The notes under the pieces are model-generated. The model did no database searches, was not told the DNA's origin, and was given only the letters and a program-made list of their open reading frames with translations. Below are positions 50,046-58,956 of a stretch of DNA of 64,000 bases, one piece after another. Source of the DNA: RYN-133 sp963754285. GTDB taxonomy: Bacteria; Actinomycetota; Actinomycetes; Mycobacteriales; Jatrophihabitantaceae. Made by a program: the position numbers and the translations under genes. Location of the stretch: positions 1 to 64,000 of the forward strand of contig CAVWFN010000009.1 in assembly GCA_963754285.1 (NCBI GenBank). The letters are read 5' to 3'. The stretch's first letter is position 1. Each line of letters opens with the position of its first letter.

Positions 50046-51059
50046 GTGAGGGCATTTCGCCGGCTGGCAATCGTCATGCTCGTCGGCGCGCTCACCAGCA
50101 GCCCTTCGGCAATCGCCGATACGCCGCCGGGACTGCCCGGCCCGGACATCAGCTTCACAGTCGACCCGTTCCCGGTCGACAACACCGTGCGTTTCATCCC
50201 GTCGAGCGATACCGCCGCGGCGATGTCGTCAGGCTCGGAACTGGTGTGGGACTGGGGCGATGGCACGTACTGCGTCACGAATCCCGATCCTGAATCGGGA
50301 TACCTTCCGGATCCGAACTCATCGTGCAGCGAGCCGTCGGACGTGCACCACACCTATGCGTCGGTGCCGAAGCTCTACTACCAGTACTTCGACGTCACAC
50401 TCGGCCCAGGTCCGGTGCCGGCGCGCTTCTTCTACTACTCCGCGGTCGACGGTCCGTCCCCCTACGGGCCCTTCCCGTACCGCCCTTGGTCGAATCTGAC
50501 GATCTACGACGACCAGCACGCAGCGCTCGACCTGGCGCCGTTCACCACGAGGTACGACCCGGGCGACCTTGCGACCGCGGTGCAGACCTCGACGCCGTGG
50601 CCCTTCCACGGTGCAGCGGCCGTCGATCGGTCCGGGCACCTCTCGCTCACTCCGGACGGCACCGGTCACGGGATCGAGACCGTCGCGGTGAACTTCCAAC
50701 CGTTCGATCTGTCGGGGTCCGGCTTGTTGGTCAATGTCGATGTTGTGCGGCATACGATGCCGCAGATCGCGCGCACCGCATGCGCTCGGCAAGCCGATCC
50801 GCGCACGCACCGCTACACGTGCACGATCGCCGAGCACAGCGCCGACCGCCGAGGCACGAGCACGACGTTCCGAACACGCGTTGTCGGGACGGCGACAGGG
50901 GCCACTCGAGCGACGAGGCGAACGGTCCTGGCCGCCGGCGCCACCCGAGTGGTCACCGCCTGGCTGCGCCGCGGCAGGTACCAGGTGCAGGTCATGAACG
51001 CCGACGGTCGCACGACGCTGCACCGGCTCCGGGTCGGCCTCAGTTCCGCCCCGGCGTGA
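50046..51059 (+). CDS. Secreted protein with PKD-like domain
   Basis: A 337-residue exported protein. The Sec signal peptide is MRAFRRLAIVMLVGALTSSP with cleavage likely after AIADT near residue 25. A PKD-like beta-sandwich motif follows: WDWGDGTYCV, then HHTYASVPKLYYQYFDVTL. The middle is rich in aromatic residues (FFYYSAVDG, YGPFPYRPWS), and the C-terminal part is basic and beta-rich. PKD domains mediate binding at the cell surface; no catalytic domain is visible. The GTG at 50046 has GGAGG 6 nt upstream. The 3' end overlaps the convergent response regulator by 20 nt. Confidence 0.75.
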   Translation: MRAFRRLAIVMLVGALTSSPSAIADTPPGLPGPDISFTVDPFPVDNTVRFIPSSDTAAAMSSGSELVWDWGDGTYCVTNPDPESGYLPDPNSSCSEPSDVHHTYASVPKLYYQYFDVTLGPGPVPARFFYYSAVDGPSPYGPFPYRPWSNLTIYDDQHAALDLAPFTTRYDPGDLATAVQTSTPWPFHGAAAVDRSGHLSLTPDGTGHGIETVAVNFQPFDLSGSGLLVNVDVVRHTMPQIARTACARQADPRTHRYTCTIAEHSADRRGTSTTFRTRVVGTATGATRATRRTVLAAGATRVVTAWLRRGRYQVQVMNADGRTTLHRLRVGLSSAPA

Positions 51060-51699
51060 CGACCCCGCTCTCATAGGCGAGCACCACCGCCTGCACGCGA
51101 TCGCGCACGCCGAGCTTGGTGAGCATCCGAGTGACGTGCGTCTTGACGGTGCTCTCGCCGACGAACAGCGACTCGGCGATCTCGCGGTTCGACAGCCCGC
51201 GCGCGACGAGCAGGAACACCTCGGCCTCGCGCGCGCTGAGCAACTCGACCGACGGCGCCGAGACGCGCTCGCGCGTCACGGCGAACGCCTCGATGAGCCG
51301 ACGGGTGATGGCCGGTGCGAGCAGCGCATCGCCCGCGGCCACCGTCCGTACCGCGGACGCCAACTGCTCGGGTGGCGCATCCTTGAGCAGGAACCCGCTC
51401 GCTCCGGCCTGCAAGGCGTCATAGACGTATTCGTCGAGGTCGAACGTGGTCAGGATCAGCACACGGACATCTGCAGTGCGCGCGTCCGAGCGGATTCGTC
51501 GGGTCGCCTCGATGCCGTCGACGTCGGGCATCCGGATGTCCATGAGCACGACGTCCGGGCACAGGTCGCGCGCCACCGCGACGGCCTCGGTGCCGTTGGC
51601 CGCCTCGCCGATCACCTCGATGTCGGGCTGCGTCGCGAGAATCATCCGAAAGCCCGTCCGGACGAGATGTTGGTCGTCGGCTATCACCACGCGGGTCAC
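51040..51699 (-). CDS. NarL/LuxR-type response regulator
   Basis: A 219-residue two-component output protein. The receiver domain has the acidic pocket ADDQ, phospho-acceptor D54 (VVLMDIRMPDVDG), T in LTTFDLD and K in FLLKDAPP. The C-terminal LuxR helix-turn-helix reads LLSAREAEVFLLVARGLSNR and GESTVKTHVTRMLTKLG. The GTG at 51699 overlaps the kinase stop as GTGA, so the pair is co-translated. The target is unknown; the divergent membrane gene at 53848 is a candidate. Confidence 0.95.
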   Translation of the reverse strand: MTRVVIADDQHLVRTGFRMILATQPDIEVIGEAANGTEAVAVARDLCPDVVLMDIRMPDVDGIEATRRIRSDARTADVRVLILTTFDLDEYVYDALQAGASGFLLKDAPPEQLASAVRTVAAGDALLAPAITRRLIEAFAVTRERVSAPSVELLSAREAEVFLLVARGLSNREIAESLFVGESTVKTHVTRMLTKLGVRDRVQAVVLAYESGVVTPGRN

Positions 51700-53666
51700 G
51701 GCGACACCGCCGTGGCCAGCGAACGATCCGAACTCGCGCTCACGCCCGCTTGCGGATGGCGCGGTGCCGGATCACGAGGGTTGCGCAACACCCCGAGCAC
51801 CGTTCGCAGCGAAGCGAGCGCATCGCGGCCGGTGTGTTCGACAACAGTGATCGCGTCGGCTGCTGCGGCGGCGTCCATAGCGAGAAGTTCATCGATCGCC
51901 TCGCTCTGCACGACCATCGTGGTGACCAGCCCCGCGACGATCGTCTGCAGATCGCGGGCAATCCGCACGCGCTCCTGCTGCACAGCGACCAGCATGTGCT
52001 GCGCACTCTCCGCCGCAAGGCGATCAGTCACTGCCCGGAGCCCGCTGAGCAACACACGCTGGTCACGAACGATCCGGCCACCGGCCCACGACACGCAAGC
52101 CAGCAGCGCGCCGCCGGCGGCGACTCCTGCGGCCGCGTGGTGCACCGCCGTCAGCACGATCACCGTCGCGACCACGGCCGCGAGACCGGTCACCGCTCGG
52201 GCGAGCGGGCAGTACGCGGCGACGGTGTAGGCGCCGACAACCAGCGCATATGTTCCGACGAAGCTGGCCCGCTCGGGTGCCGCGATGCCGCCGGACAGAG
52301 CGACCGCGACCGCGCCGACCGTGACCAGGAACGTCAACGGCATCCGCCGTCGAGCGACGCCGACCAGCGCGATCGCGGCCACCGCGGCGAGGCTCCACGC
52401 GAGTGGACCGGTGCGATGCGCACTGGTAGCTGCGTCGATCTCGGCCGGGACGAGCCAGGCGAGCGAGAACAGCGCATCGAGTTGCCATCCGGTCACACGC
52501 CACCGCCTGCGAACACCGGCCGGCTCGTCCGCTGCGCCGGCGGCTGTGGCCGGTGTCGCGATCGGCAGCCGGGCCCGCACCGCAAATCCGCCGGACGGGG
52601 TCGCGCCGGCTTCGAACTCTCCGCCGTACAGCGCGACGCGCTCCCCCATGCCGATCAGACCGTTGCCGGTACCGGGTGCGTCGATCGGTTGCCTGGGCCC
52701 GCTGTCGACGACCGAGAGCTCGACGGTGCCGGCGACCAGCTCGACCCGCACTTCGACGGACGCCGTCGGCGCATGTTTGCGTACGTTCGCAAGCGCCTCG
52801 GCCACGATCCGGAACACGGCCAGGTCGAGTTCCGCGGGCAGGTTTTCATGCACGTCGATCTGCAGCCGCACGCGAGAGCCGGCGTCGCGGATCCGAGCGA
52901 CGAGCTGCGGTAGCTGGGCAACCCCCGGCGAGCCGACTGCGAACGAGTCGTCATCGTGACGTCGTGGGCCGACGAGGCGACGCAGATCGTTCAATGCGTC
53001 GCGCCCGCAGGCCGCCACGACGTGCATCGCTGCGCGCGCGGCCGCCAGGTCCGAGCGCACACACAGCCGCGCGGCCGCGGCCTGGATCACCATCACGCTC
53101 ACGCAGTGGGCAACGACGTCATGCAGCTCACGCGCCACGCGAGAACGTTCCTCAGCGACCGCGCGTGCCTGCGCGAGCTCGTGTTCGTCCAGCAGCCGGC
53201 CCTGCTTCTCGCGCAGCTCGGCGGCCATGACAGCGCGTCGCGTGACGAGCGCGCCTGCACACAGCGGCACAATCACCAGCGGCACCCAGGTCAGCAGATC
53301 CTTGCCGACGGAGAAGCCGTCATCGATCTGCACCGCAGTGATCGCGATGAGTGCGAATGCGGCGACCGCGAGCTGTCGCGGCGGCGTCGCCCATCGACCC
53401 AGCCCGTAGCCGACGAGCAGCACTGCTATCGACACGAACGCGCCCTGTGGGTCGTGCCCCGAGATCTGGTACGCAGCGACAGCACCGAGCGCGACGACCG
53501 CCGCGGTGGCCGGCGCGATCCGGCGATAGGCCACCGCGCCGGTGCAGGCGATCGCGGCGACGACGGTGATGGCGACGGTGTCGTCGTGGGGCAGGGCCGC
53601 CGCTGCCACAACACCGCCGACAGTCAGCGCCGCGGACGCCGCGACGTCGGCGGCAACCCAGCCCAT
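51696..53666 (-). CDS. Sensor histidine kinase with a second, degenerate sensor module
   Basis: A 656-residue kinase in two halves. Half one: about five membrane helices, a HisKA_3 box RSRVARELHDVVAH with phospho-acceptor H182, then an HATPase domain (FRIVAEALANVRKHA; GNGLIGMGERVALYGG). Half two starts near residue 420 with another membrane bundle and a second HisKA_3-like helix, RVRIARDLQTIVAGLVTTMV, where the histidine is replaced by Q574; no ATPase domain follows. The second half may add a dimerisation or sensing unit. The ATG at 53666 has TACGCT 6 nt upstream, so the mRNA is probably leaderless. Confidence 0.88.
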   Translation of the reverse strand: MGWVAADVAASAALTVGGVVAAAALPHDDTVAITVVAAIACTGAVAYRRIAPATAAVVALGAVAAYQISGHDPQGAFVSIAVLLVGYGLGRWATPPRQLAVAAFALIAITAVQIDDGFSVGKDLLTWVPLVIVPLCAGALVTRRAVMAAELREKQGRLLDEHELAQARAVAEERSRVARELHDVVAHCVSVMVIQAAAARLCVRSDLAAARAAMHVVAACGRDALNDLRRLVGPRRHDDDSFAVGSPGVAQLPQLVARIRDAGSRVRLQIDVHENLPAELDLAVFRIVAEALANVRKHAPTASVEVRVELVAGTVELSVVDSGPRQPIDAPGTGNGLIGMGERVALYGGEFEAGATPSGGFAVRARLPIATPATAAGAADEPAGVRRRWRVTGWQLDALFSLAWLVPAEIDAATSAHRTGPLAWSLAAVAAIALVGVARRRMPLTFLVTVGAVAVALSGGIAAPERASFVGTYALVVGAYTVAAYCPLARAVTGLAAVVATVIVLTAVHHAAAGVAAGGALLACVSWAGGRIVRDQRVLLSGLRAVTDRLAAESAQHMLVAVQQERVRIARDLQTIVAGLVTTMVVQSEAIDELLAMDAAAAADAITVVEHTGRDALASLRTVLGVLRNPRDPAPRHPQAGVSASSDRSLATAVSP

Positions 53667-53678
53667 GGCGGCAGCGTA
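53667..53678 (-). promoter_or_regulatory. Leaderless promoter of the kinase-regulator operon
   Basis: TACGCT (53673-53678) then 6 nt then ATG. Confidence 0.55.
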
Positions 53679-53847
53679 GCCGCGCCGACGGCCGTGCGCC
53701 GTCCACCAAAGGATTGACTGCGGCCGTCCGTAGGGACGATCGAGAATCGCCGCGCGGGCCACGGCGAACCGGTCCGCCGGACGACGCGCGGCCGGGCACT
53801 GCGCTGCGAATCTCGTCTCGATCGCACGCCTATCGAGAGGACTCACC

Positions 53848-54498
53848 ATGACGTCGACAACAAGCGTCACGCACGCGGCGCCCTTGGCCGCTCGGGCAAG
53901 GACGAGCCGCGAGGCATGGACAGGCATCGCGTTTCCGGTGCTGTTCATCGCCAGTGTCGTGGTCAGCAATCCGCCCGCCGACAACGTCCCGGACGCCCGA
54001 TGGACCGCGAACTACGCGACTGCGTCCGAGCAGGCTCGACACCTGGCGACCGGAATCCTGCTCGTGCTGGCCGGCGTCACGCTCGCCGCGTTCTTCGTGT
54101 GCGTGTGGCGCCGCATCCACAATGACGTACCGAAGGTCAGCCCGCTGCCACTCGTCGCCGCCGCCACGTCGGCGGCTTGCATCTGCGCCGGCGGTGTCGT
54201 CATGGCGTACGTGTCCGGTGGCGAACTCATCGGCTCGTACCCGTTGCCGAGTGCGGACGTGCTGCGGCTGAGCAACGATCTCGGCTTCGCGCTCGTCGGC
54301 GTCGCCGGCATGGTGTCAGCTGCACTGGCCGTCGTCTGCCTCAGCGTGCAAGGCCGGGCCGCGGGATTGCTCGGCCGCCGCACGTTCGTGCTCGGCATCG
54401 TCGCCGCGATCGCGCTGCTCGGTGCCATCGCGTTCCTCCCGATCGTGGCGTTGCTGATCTGGACGGTCGTCGTCGCAGCTCAATTGCTCCGAGCGTGA
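53848..54498 (+). CDS. Four-helix membrane protein, function unknown
   Basis: A 216-residue protein with an N-terminal soluble tail and about four to five membrane helices (near 27-43, 66-88, 101-122, 150-170, 183-212). It resembles DUF4386-like or DUF998-like actinobacterial membrane proteins only in layout; I do not recognise the family. The ATG has GAGAGGA 6 nt upstream. It is divergent from the kinase operon across 181 nt, which makes it a plausible target. The last 19 nt overlap the convergent ABC permease gene. Confidence 0.75.
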   Translation: MTSTTSVTHAAPLAARARTSREAWTGIAFPVLFIASVVVSNPPADNVPDARWTANYATASEQARHLATGILLVLAGVTLAAFFVCVWRRIHNDVPKVSPLPLVAAATSAACICAGGVVMAYVSGGELIGSYPLPSADVLRLSNDLGFALVGVAGMVSAALAVVCLSVQGRAAGLLGRRTFVLGIVAAIALLGAIAFLPIVALLIWTVVVAAQLLRA

Positions 54499-55706
54499 TC
54501 GACGCCTGCGCCGAGCACCTCGCGCAGGCGCACCCGCGATCCGGTGCGCAGCACAGCGCGGCGATACACATTCGCAGCAAGGCGCGCCGTCGCCACGGTG
54601 GCCGCGAGCGTCACCAACACCGAGAGCAAGAACTGCCACCACGTCACCGCACCGAGCGCGACGAGCGCCGACATGGCGAACGGTGCCGTTGGCGGCAGAT
54701 AGGCCAACACCACCAGGAACGTCGACGAGTGACCGGAACTGACCGCCGAGATCGCGGTTACGTACGCGACGACAAGCGGGATGACGAGCGGAATCGCCAG
54801 GCTCTGCACCTGATCCTGCCGCTCGACCAGAGATCCCGCGGCGGCATAGACCCAGCTCAGGAACGCATAGCCGACCAGCAGCCACAGCACTGCGCTGCCG
54901 AGCACGAGCCCCGACGCACCGCGCAAGATGTCGGAGCCGACCGCGATCGCGGCTCCGACCGCGACGACGGCGACGACCGCGGCCTGGACGAACACGGTGA
55001 CGCCGATGCCGATCAACTTGCCGGTGAGCAGCTGGAGCGGGCGCAGCGCGGCGAGCAGCACCTCGACGACGCGGCTCGACTTCTCCTCCATCACGCCGAG
55101 CAACGTCCAGGTGAGGTACTGCGACAGCAGGAGGAACAACACGATCAGCGCGACCGTCGACGCTGCCTGGTTGCTGTGCTTCTTCGTCGGTGGGTGCCCG
55201 TGCAGCCCCGTGATCGGCACGGGGCGGGCCGCATACAGCGTCGCGATCTGGCGCGGCGTCAGCCCGGCTCGCGTGAGGGCCGCCTGCGTGCCGAGCGCCG
55301 ACGCGAACGCACGCGCCAGATTCGCCGTGTCGGAAGTGTCGTCAGCCGTGATCGACGTGGCAACGATGAGTGACGCACCGTCGTCGATGACGATGTCGAG
55401 CCGTCCCGCCGCCACCGCGCGATCCGCGGCCGCCCGACCAGAGACGCTCTCGAACTTGGCGGCGACACCCACTCCGTGCGCTGCGGTTGCGAGCGCCGCG
55501 TCCTGCCTCGTCGTGAGCATGCCGATCACACCGACGCGCTGCGGCGCTGTCGTGCTGGTGCCGACCAGGCTCGGGATGATGATCGCCGCCGCCACGCCGA
55601 GCACGACGAGCGCCGTTGCGATGCGGAACGGGCGACCGCGCACTCGTTGACGTATTTCGCGTGCCGCGACGATCTTCGTGGTCTCCCACCCTTGCGAACG
55701 CGTCAT
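54480..55706 (-). CDS. ABC-2 type exporter permease (NatB-like)
   Basis: A 408-residue permease. It has one N-terminal helix (about residues 22-45), a large extracytoplasmic domain (about 45-190), then five to six helices with the ABC-2 signature region LLSQYLTWTLLGVMEEKSSR. This is the layout of NatB/YhaP-type permeases that pair with NatA-type ATPases to export Na+ or other small molecules. The ATG at 55706 overlaps the ATPase stop as ATGA. Substrate unknown. Confidence 0.88.
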   Translation of the reverse strand: MTRSQGWETTKIVAAREIRQRVRGRPFRIATALVVLGVAAAIIIPSLVGTSTTAPQRVGVIGMLTTRQDAALATAAHGVGVAAKFESVSGRAAADRAVAAGRLDIVIDDGASLIVATSITADDTSDTANLARAFASALGTQAALTRAGLTPRQIATLYAARPVPITGLHGHPPTKKHSNQAASTVALIVLFLLLSQYLTWTLLGVMEEKSSRVVEVLLAALRPLQLLTGKLIGIGVTVFVQAAVVAVVAVGAAIAVGSDILRGASGLVLGSAVLWLLVGYAFLSWVYAAAGSLVERQDQVQSLAIPLVIPLVVAYVTAISAVSSGHSSTFLVVLAYLPPTAPFAMSALVALGAVTWWQFLLSVLVTLAATVATARLAANVYRRAVLRTGSRVRLREVLGAGVDHARSN

Positions 55707-56599
55707 GTCGTCGCCTCCCGAAACACCTCGGACAGCCGCCGCCGCACGACCCCGAACTCGCGCACTTCGCCGGCGGCCATCGCCGCTGCCAGCACCTCGC
55801 GTCGGTCGCATCCCTCGTCCAATTGCAGGCGTGCTGTGCCCGCGGTGACATCGAGCACGGTGACGCCAGAGACTGCACCGACCCAGGCAGTGCCGTCGAT
55901 CCCGTCGATGTGCACCCGCAACTGCTCCGGTCCGCTCGTCGCAAGCTCGTCGACGGTGCCACTGATGACGTGCCGTCCGTGATCGATGATCACGACCGAG
56001 TCGCAGATGTCTTCGACGAGGTCGAGTTGATGGCTCGACAGCAGCACGCCGCAGCCGGCCCGGACACGTTCGCGCAGCACCTCCACGACCGCGTCGATCC
56101 CGCCGGGGTCCAGACCGGCGAGCGGTTCGTCGAGGATCAGCAGCTCCGGGTCATGGACGAGGGCTACTGCAAGTTGCGCGCGCTGTTGATTGCCGTGGGA
56201 CAGCGATTCGACCTTCGCGTCGGTGCGTTCCCCGAGGCCGAGCCGGGTGAGCCACGACTGCGTCGCCGTCCGCGCGTCGCGCGCAGTGAGGCCGTGCAGC
56301 CGGCCGAAGTACTCGACCTGCTCGGCCAACGCCATCGACGGATACAGCCCGCGCTCTTCGGGCATGTAGCCGAACCTGCGGCGCTGCGCCGCGGAGATCG
56401 CACGCCCGTCCCAGGTGACCGTGCCGGCGTCGAGTTCGGTCAGCCCGAACACCGCGCGCATCGTCGTCGTCTTGCCGGCGCCGTTCGGGCCGAGAAAGCC
56501 GACGAGCTGCCCGGTCGGGACGTCGAAGGTCAGCCCGTCCAATGCACGCACGGTGCCGAATCTGCGCGCGAGGCCATCGACCTCGAGTCGGGCGGTCAT
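55703..56599 (-). CDS. ABC exporter ATP-binding protein
   Basis: A 298-residue ATPase with Walker A GPNGAGKTTT, Q-loop region GYMPEERGLYPSM, signature LSHGNQQRAQLA, Walker B LLILDEPLAGLDP and switch histidine in LLSSHQLDLVED. A C-terminal extension of about 80 residues has the fold seen in NatA/DrrA-type proteins. The ATG at 56599 overlaps the RHH gene stop by 4 nt. Confidence 0.95.
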   Translation of the reverse strand: MTARLEVDGLARRFGTVRALDGLTFDVPTGQLVGFLGPNGAGKTTTMRAVFGLTELDAGTVTWDGRAISAAQRRRFGYMPEERGLYPSMALAEQVEYFGRLHGLTARDARTATQSWLTRLGLGERTDAKVESLSHGNQQRAQLAVALVHDPELLILDEPLAGLDPGGIDAVVEVLRERVRAGCGVLLSSHQLDLVEDICDSVVIIDHGRHVISGTVDELATSGPEQLRVHIDGIDGTAWVGAVSGVTVLDVTAGTARLQLDEGCDRREVLAAAMAAGEVREFGVVRRRLSEVFREATT

Positions 56600-56790
56600 G
56601 AGTCGACCCTCGGTCGCCCGCGCTTGGGCATCGGTCCGGCCTTCGGCATGCGGCCGGCCTCGGTCAGGGCCCGGCGTAGCAGCATCTCGATGTGCGCGTT
56701 GACGCTGCGCAACTCGTCGTCGGCCCACCGGGCGAGCGCGTCGTACACGGCCGGATCCATCCGCAACAGCAGTTGCTTGCGGTCGCTCAC
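56596..56790 (-). CDS. Ribbon-helix-helix (Arc-like) DNA-binding protein
   Basis: A 64-residue protein. The N-terminal part, MSDRKQLLLRMDPAVYDALA, then RWADDELRSVNAHIEMLLRR, is a beta-strand plus two helices typical of Arc/MetJ regulators; the tail is Pro/Lys/Arg-rich. It is encoded between the SPFH protein (3-nt gap) and the ABC ATPase (4-nt overlap) and is thus a candidate autoregulator binding the palindrome upstream of the operon. It has no toxin partner. Confidence 0.85.
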   Translation of the reverse strand: MSDRKQLLLRMDPAVYDALARWADDELRSVNAHIEMLLRRALTEAGRMPKAGPMPKRGRPRVDS

Positions 56791-56793
56791 GGC

Positions 56794-57708
56794 TCAGCTG
56801 TAGAGCGTGCCGGTGTTGACGATGGGCGAGGCGGGTTGGTCACCGCACAGAACGACCATCAGGTTGCTCACCATCGCCGCCTTGCGTTCCTCGTCGAGCT
56901 CGATGATGTCGCGCTCGTTGAGCCGGTTCAGCGCCATCTCGACCATGCCGACCGCGCCCTCGACGATCCGCGATCGGGCCGCGACCACAGCGTTCGCCTG
57001 CTGGCGACGCAGCATGGCCTGGGCGATCTCGGACGCGTAGGCCAGGTGGCTGATGCGCACCTCGACGATCTCGACGCCGGCCAGTGCGACGCGTTCGGCG
57101 ACCTCGGCGGCGAGTTCGAGCGCGACCGCCTCTGTTGCGCCGCGCAGCGACGTCCCGGTCTCATCCGCGTTGTCGTAGGGGTAGCTGTTGGTGACGTGCC
57201 GCAGCGCGGACTCGGCCTGGACGCGGACGAACGCCGGATAGTCGTCGACGCCGAAGACAGCGCGGGCGGTGTCGGCGACCTGCCACACCACGATCGCGGC
57301 GATCTCGACGGGGTTGCCGTCGGCATCGTTGACCTTGAGCCGGTTGGTCTCGAAGTTGCGCACCCGCACGCTCACCGCGCGCCGAGTGCTGAACGGCGCG
57401 ACCCACGCGAGACCCGGACGACGCACCGTCCCGATGTAGCGGCCGAAGAACTGCACGACGCGGCTCTCGCCGGGCGAGATCACCACGAGCGACGTGAGCA
57501 CCACGACGCCGAGCACGACTGGGATGGCGAGCCAGCCCGGCGCGCCGGTGTAGCCGAGTGCGACGGCCCCGCCGGCGCACAGCAGCACGACGACGATGCC
57601 CAACAGTCCGTTGGCCATCGCCGCGGGACGCTCCTCGACCTGGACCCGTACTCCGCCATGCCCGACCGGGGTGGCGGCGGGATCGGTGTTCGTGCTGTTC
57701 TCGGTCAT
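56794..57708 (-). CDS. SPFH/Band 7 (stomatin-like) membrane protein
   Basis: A 304-residue protein. Two hydrophobic segments (about 32-52 and 57-77) are followed by an SPFH domain with VVISPGESRVVQFFGRYIGT and RVRNFETNRLKVNDADGNPV, then a helical region rich in Ala/Glu/Arg. Such proteins form membrane microdomain scaffolds. The ATG at 57708 has AGGAGG 4 nt upstream, adjoining a 27-bp palindrome. It is the first gene of an operon with the RHH protein and the ABC exporter. Confidence 0.92.
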   Translation of the reverse strand: MTENSTNTDPAATPVGHGGVRVQVEERPAAMANGLLGIVVVLLCAGGAVALGYTGAPGWLAIPVVLGVVVLTSLVVISPGESRVVQFFGRYIGTVRRPGLAWVAPFSTRRAVSVRVRNFETNRLKVNDADGNPVEIAAIVVWQVADTARAVFGVDDYPAFVRVQAESALRHVTNSYPYDNADETGTSLRGATEAVALELAAEVAERVALAGVEIVEVRISHLAYASEIAQAMLRRQQANAVVAARSRIVEGAVGMVEMALNRLNERDIIELDEERKAAMVSNLMVVLCGDQPASPIVNTGTLYS

Positions 57709-57718
57709 CGGTCCTCCT

Positions 57719-57745
57719 AATGTGATATCAAATAGATATCACATT
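57719..57745 (-). promoter_or_regulatory. 27-bp palindromic operator before the SPFH operon
   Basis: Perfect 11-bp arms AATGTGATATC and GATATCACATT with a 5-nt AT spacer. On the coding strand the arm begins within a TAATGT -10-like hexamer (57741-57746) and the palindrome ends exactly at the AGGAGG ribosome-binding site. It is strikingly AT-rich for this genome. Bound protein would block transcription. Confidence 0.85.
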
Positions 57746-57769
57746 ATTCGGCCGGTGAGAAGCGTTGCG

Positions 57770-58891
57770 TCAACCCTGGGGGCGGGTGGCCCCCACGTAG
57801 TCGGACATGTCCTGCGACGGGTGGACGTAGACCACGCCGAGCGCCGGGTCGGCCGCGGACACGGCCAGGTCGGGACCGACGTAGATCTCGACGTGCCCGA
57901 TCGGCTGGTACAGGAAGATCAGGTCACCCGGCTGCAACTGGTCGTACGAGACGTGCTGGCCCACGCTGTACTGGGCCGCGGCCGAGTGCGGCAGGTAGAC
58001 CCCGCCGCGCGCCCACGACGCCATCGTGAGTCCTGAGCAGTCGAACGAGTCCGGCCCCGACGCGCCGTAGGAGTAAGACTTGCCGACCTGCGCCTCGGCG
58101 TAGTCGATGGCGCGCTGCACGTTGACCGGGGTGTTCGTCGGCGGGGCCGCCACGACCGGCGTGGATCGCTTCGGCGGGCTCGCAGGCGCCTTCGCCGCCC
58201 GGGCGGCGGATCTCGCCTGTGCGCGCGCAATTGCCTGGGCCTTCGCGAGCGCGACCTCGCGGGCGCGTTCGTAGATACGTTGCTGCTTGGCGCTCAGACT
58301 GGCCAGCACCGCCTTGAAGTGGTCGGTGCGCGATTGCAAGACGGCTTCCTGGCCGCGGACCGCGCGCACCTCGGCCTGCGCCGCGCTCAGCTCACGTGCG
58401 GCGCGCGCCGACGCCAGTTGTGCCTGCGCCGAGCTCGTCCGGGCCTGGATTGCCAACGTCGCGAACTGCCGCGACAGGTAGTCCATCGAGCTGAGGTCGT
58501 CGAGGTAGGCCTGCGGGTTGTTGCTCGTCAGCAGCAGCCCCGTCGAGTCCAGCGAGCCGGCCTCGTAGCGCTGGGCTGCAGCCATGCTGAGGTGGTCACG
58601 CGCCGCAACAGCCGCGTGCGCCGCGGCGCGGGCGGCACCGGCGGCTGCGCGGGCGGCCTTCTGCTGGCTCGCGGCAGCTGCCACCGCGACGTTGTAACGC
58701 TCGTCCAACATCTCGTTCTGGCGACCCAGCCGATCGAGCAACGCCGACACCTGGGCGATCGAGCGTTGCAGGGTCGGCTTGGCGTGCGCGGCAGCCCCGC
58801 TCAGTGCGGCAAGCGCGCCCGCGACCAGCGACACGACGAGCACGACGACGCGCACGCGGTGCGCTGCGGCTCGCGGGCGGTACGAAGGCAC
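57770..58891 (-). CDS. NlpC/P60 peptidoglycan endopeptidase (RipA-like)
   Basis: A secreted 373-residue cell-wall hydrolase that cleaves the D-Glu to diaminopimelate bond in peptide stems. It has a Sec signal (about 1-38), a long alanine-rich coiled coil (about 40-235) that in RipA-type proteins controls activity, a Pro/Thr linker, and the C-terminal NlpC/P60 domain with C285 (FDCSGLT), H333 (IGHVEIYVG) and H357 (YVHPS). The GTG at 58891 has GGAG 10 nt upstream. Confidence 0.93.
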   Translation of the reverse strand: MPSYRPRAAAHRVRVVVLVVSLVAGALAALSGAAAHAKPTLQRSIAQVSALLDRLGRQNEMLDERYNVAVAAAASQQKAARAAAGAARAAAHAAVAARDHLSMAAAQRYEAGSLDSTGLLLTSNNPQAYLDDLSSMDYLSRQFATLAIQARTSSAQAQLASARAARELSAAQAEVRAVRGQEAVLQSRTDHFKAVLASLSAKQQRIYERAREVALAKAQAIARAQARSAARAAKAPASPPKRSTPVVAAPPTNTPVNVQRAIDYAEAQVGKSYSYGASGPDSFDCSGLTMASWARGGVYLPHSAAAQYSVGQHVSYDQLQPGDLIFLYQPIGHVEIYVGPDLAVSAADPALGVVYVHPSQDMSDYVGATRPQG

Positions 58892-58956
58892 GCCAGAACA
58901 ACTCCAATTCCGAAGGGGTATTCGCCGAAGCTACGAGAGGTGTCCGTTGATCGCAA

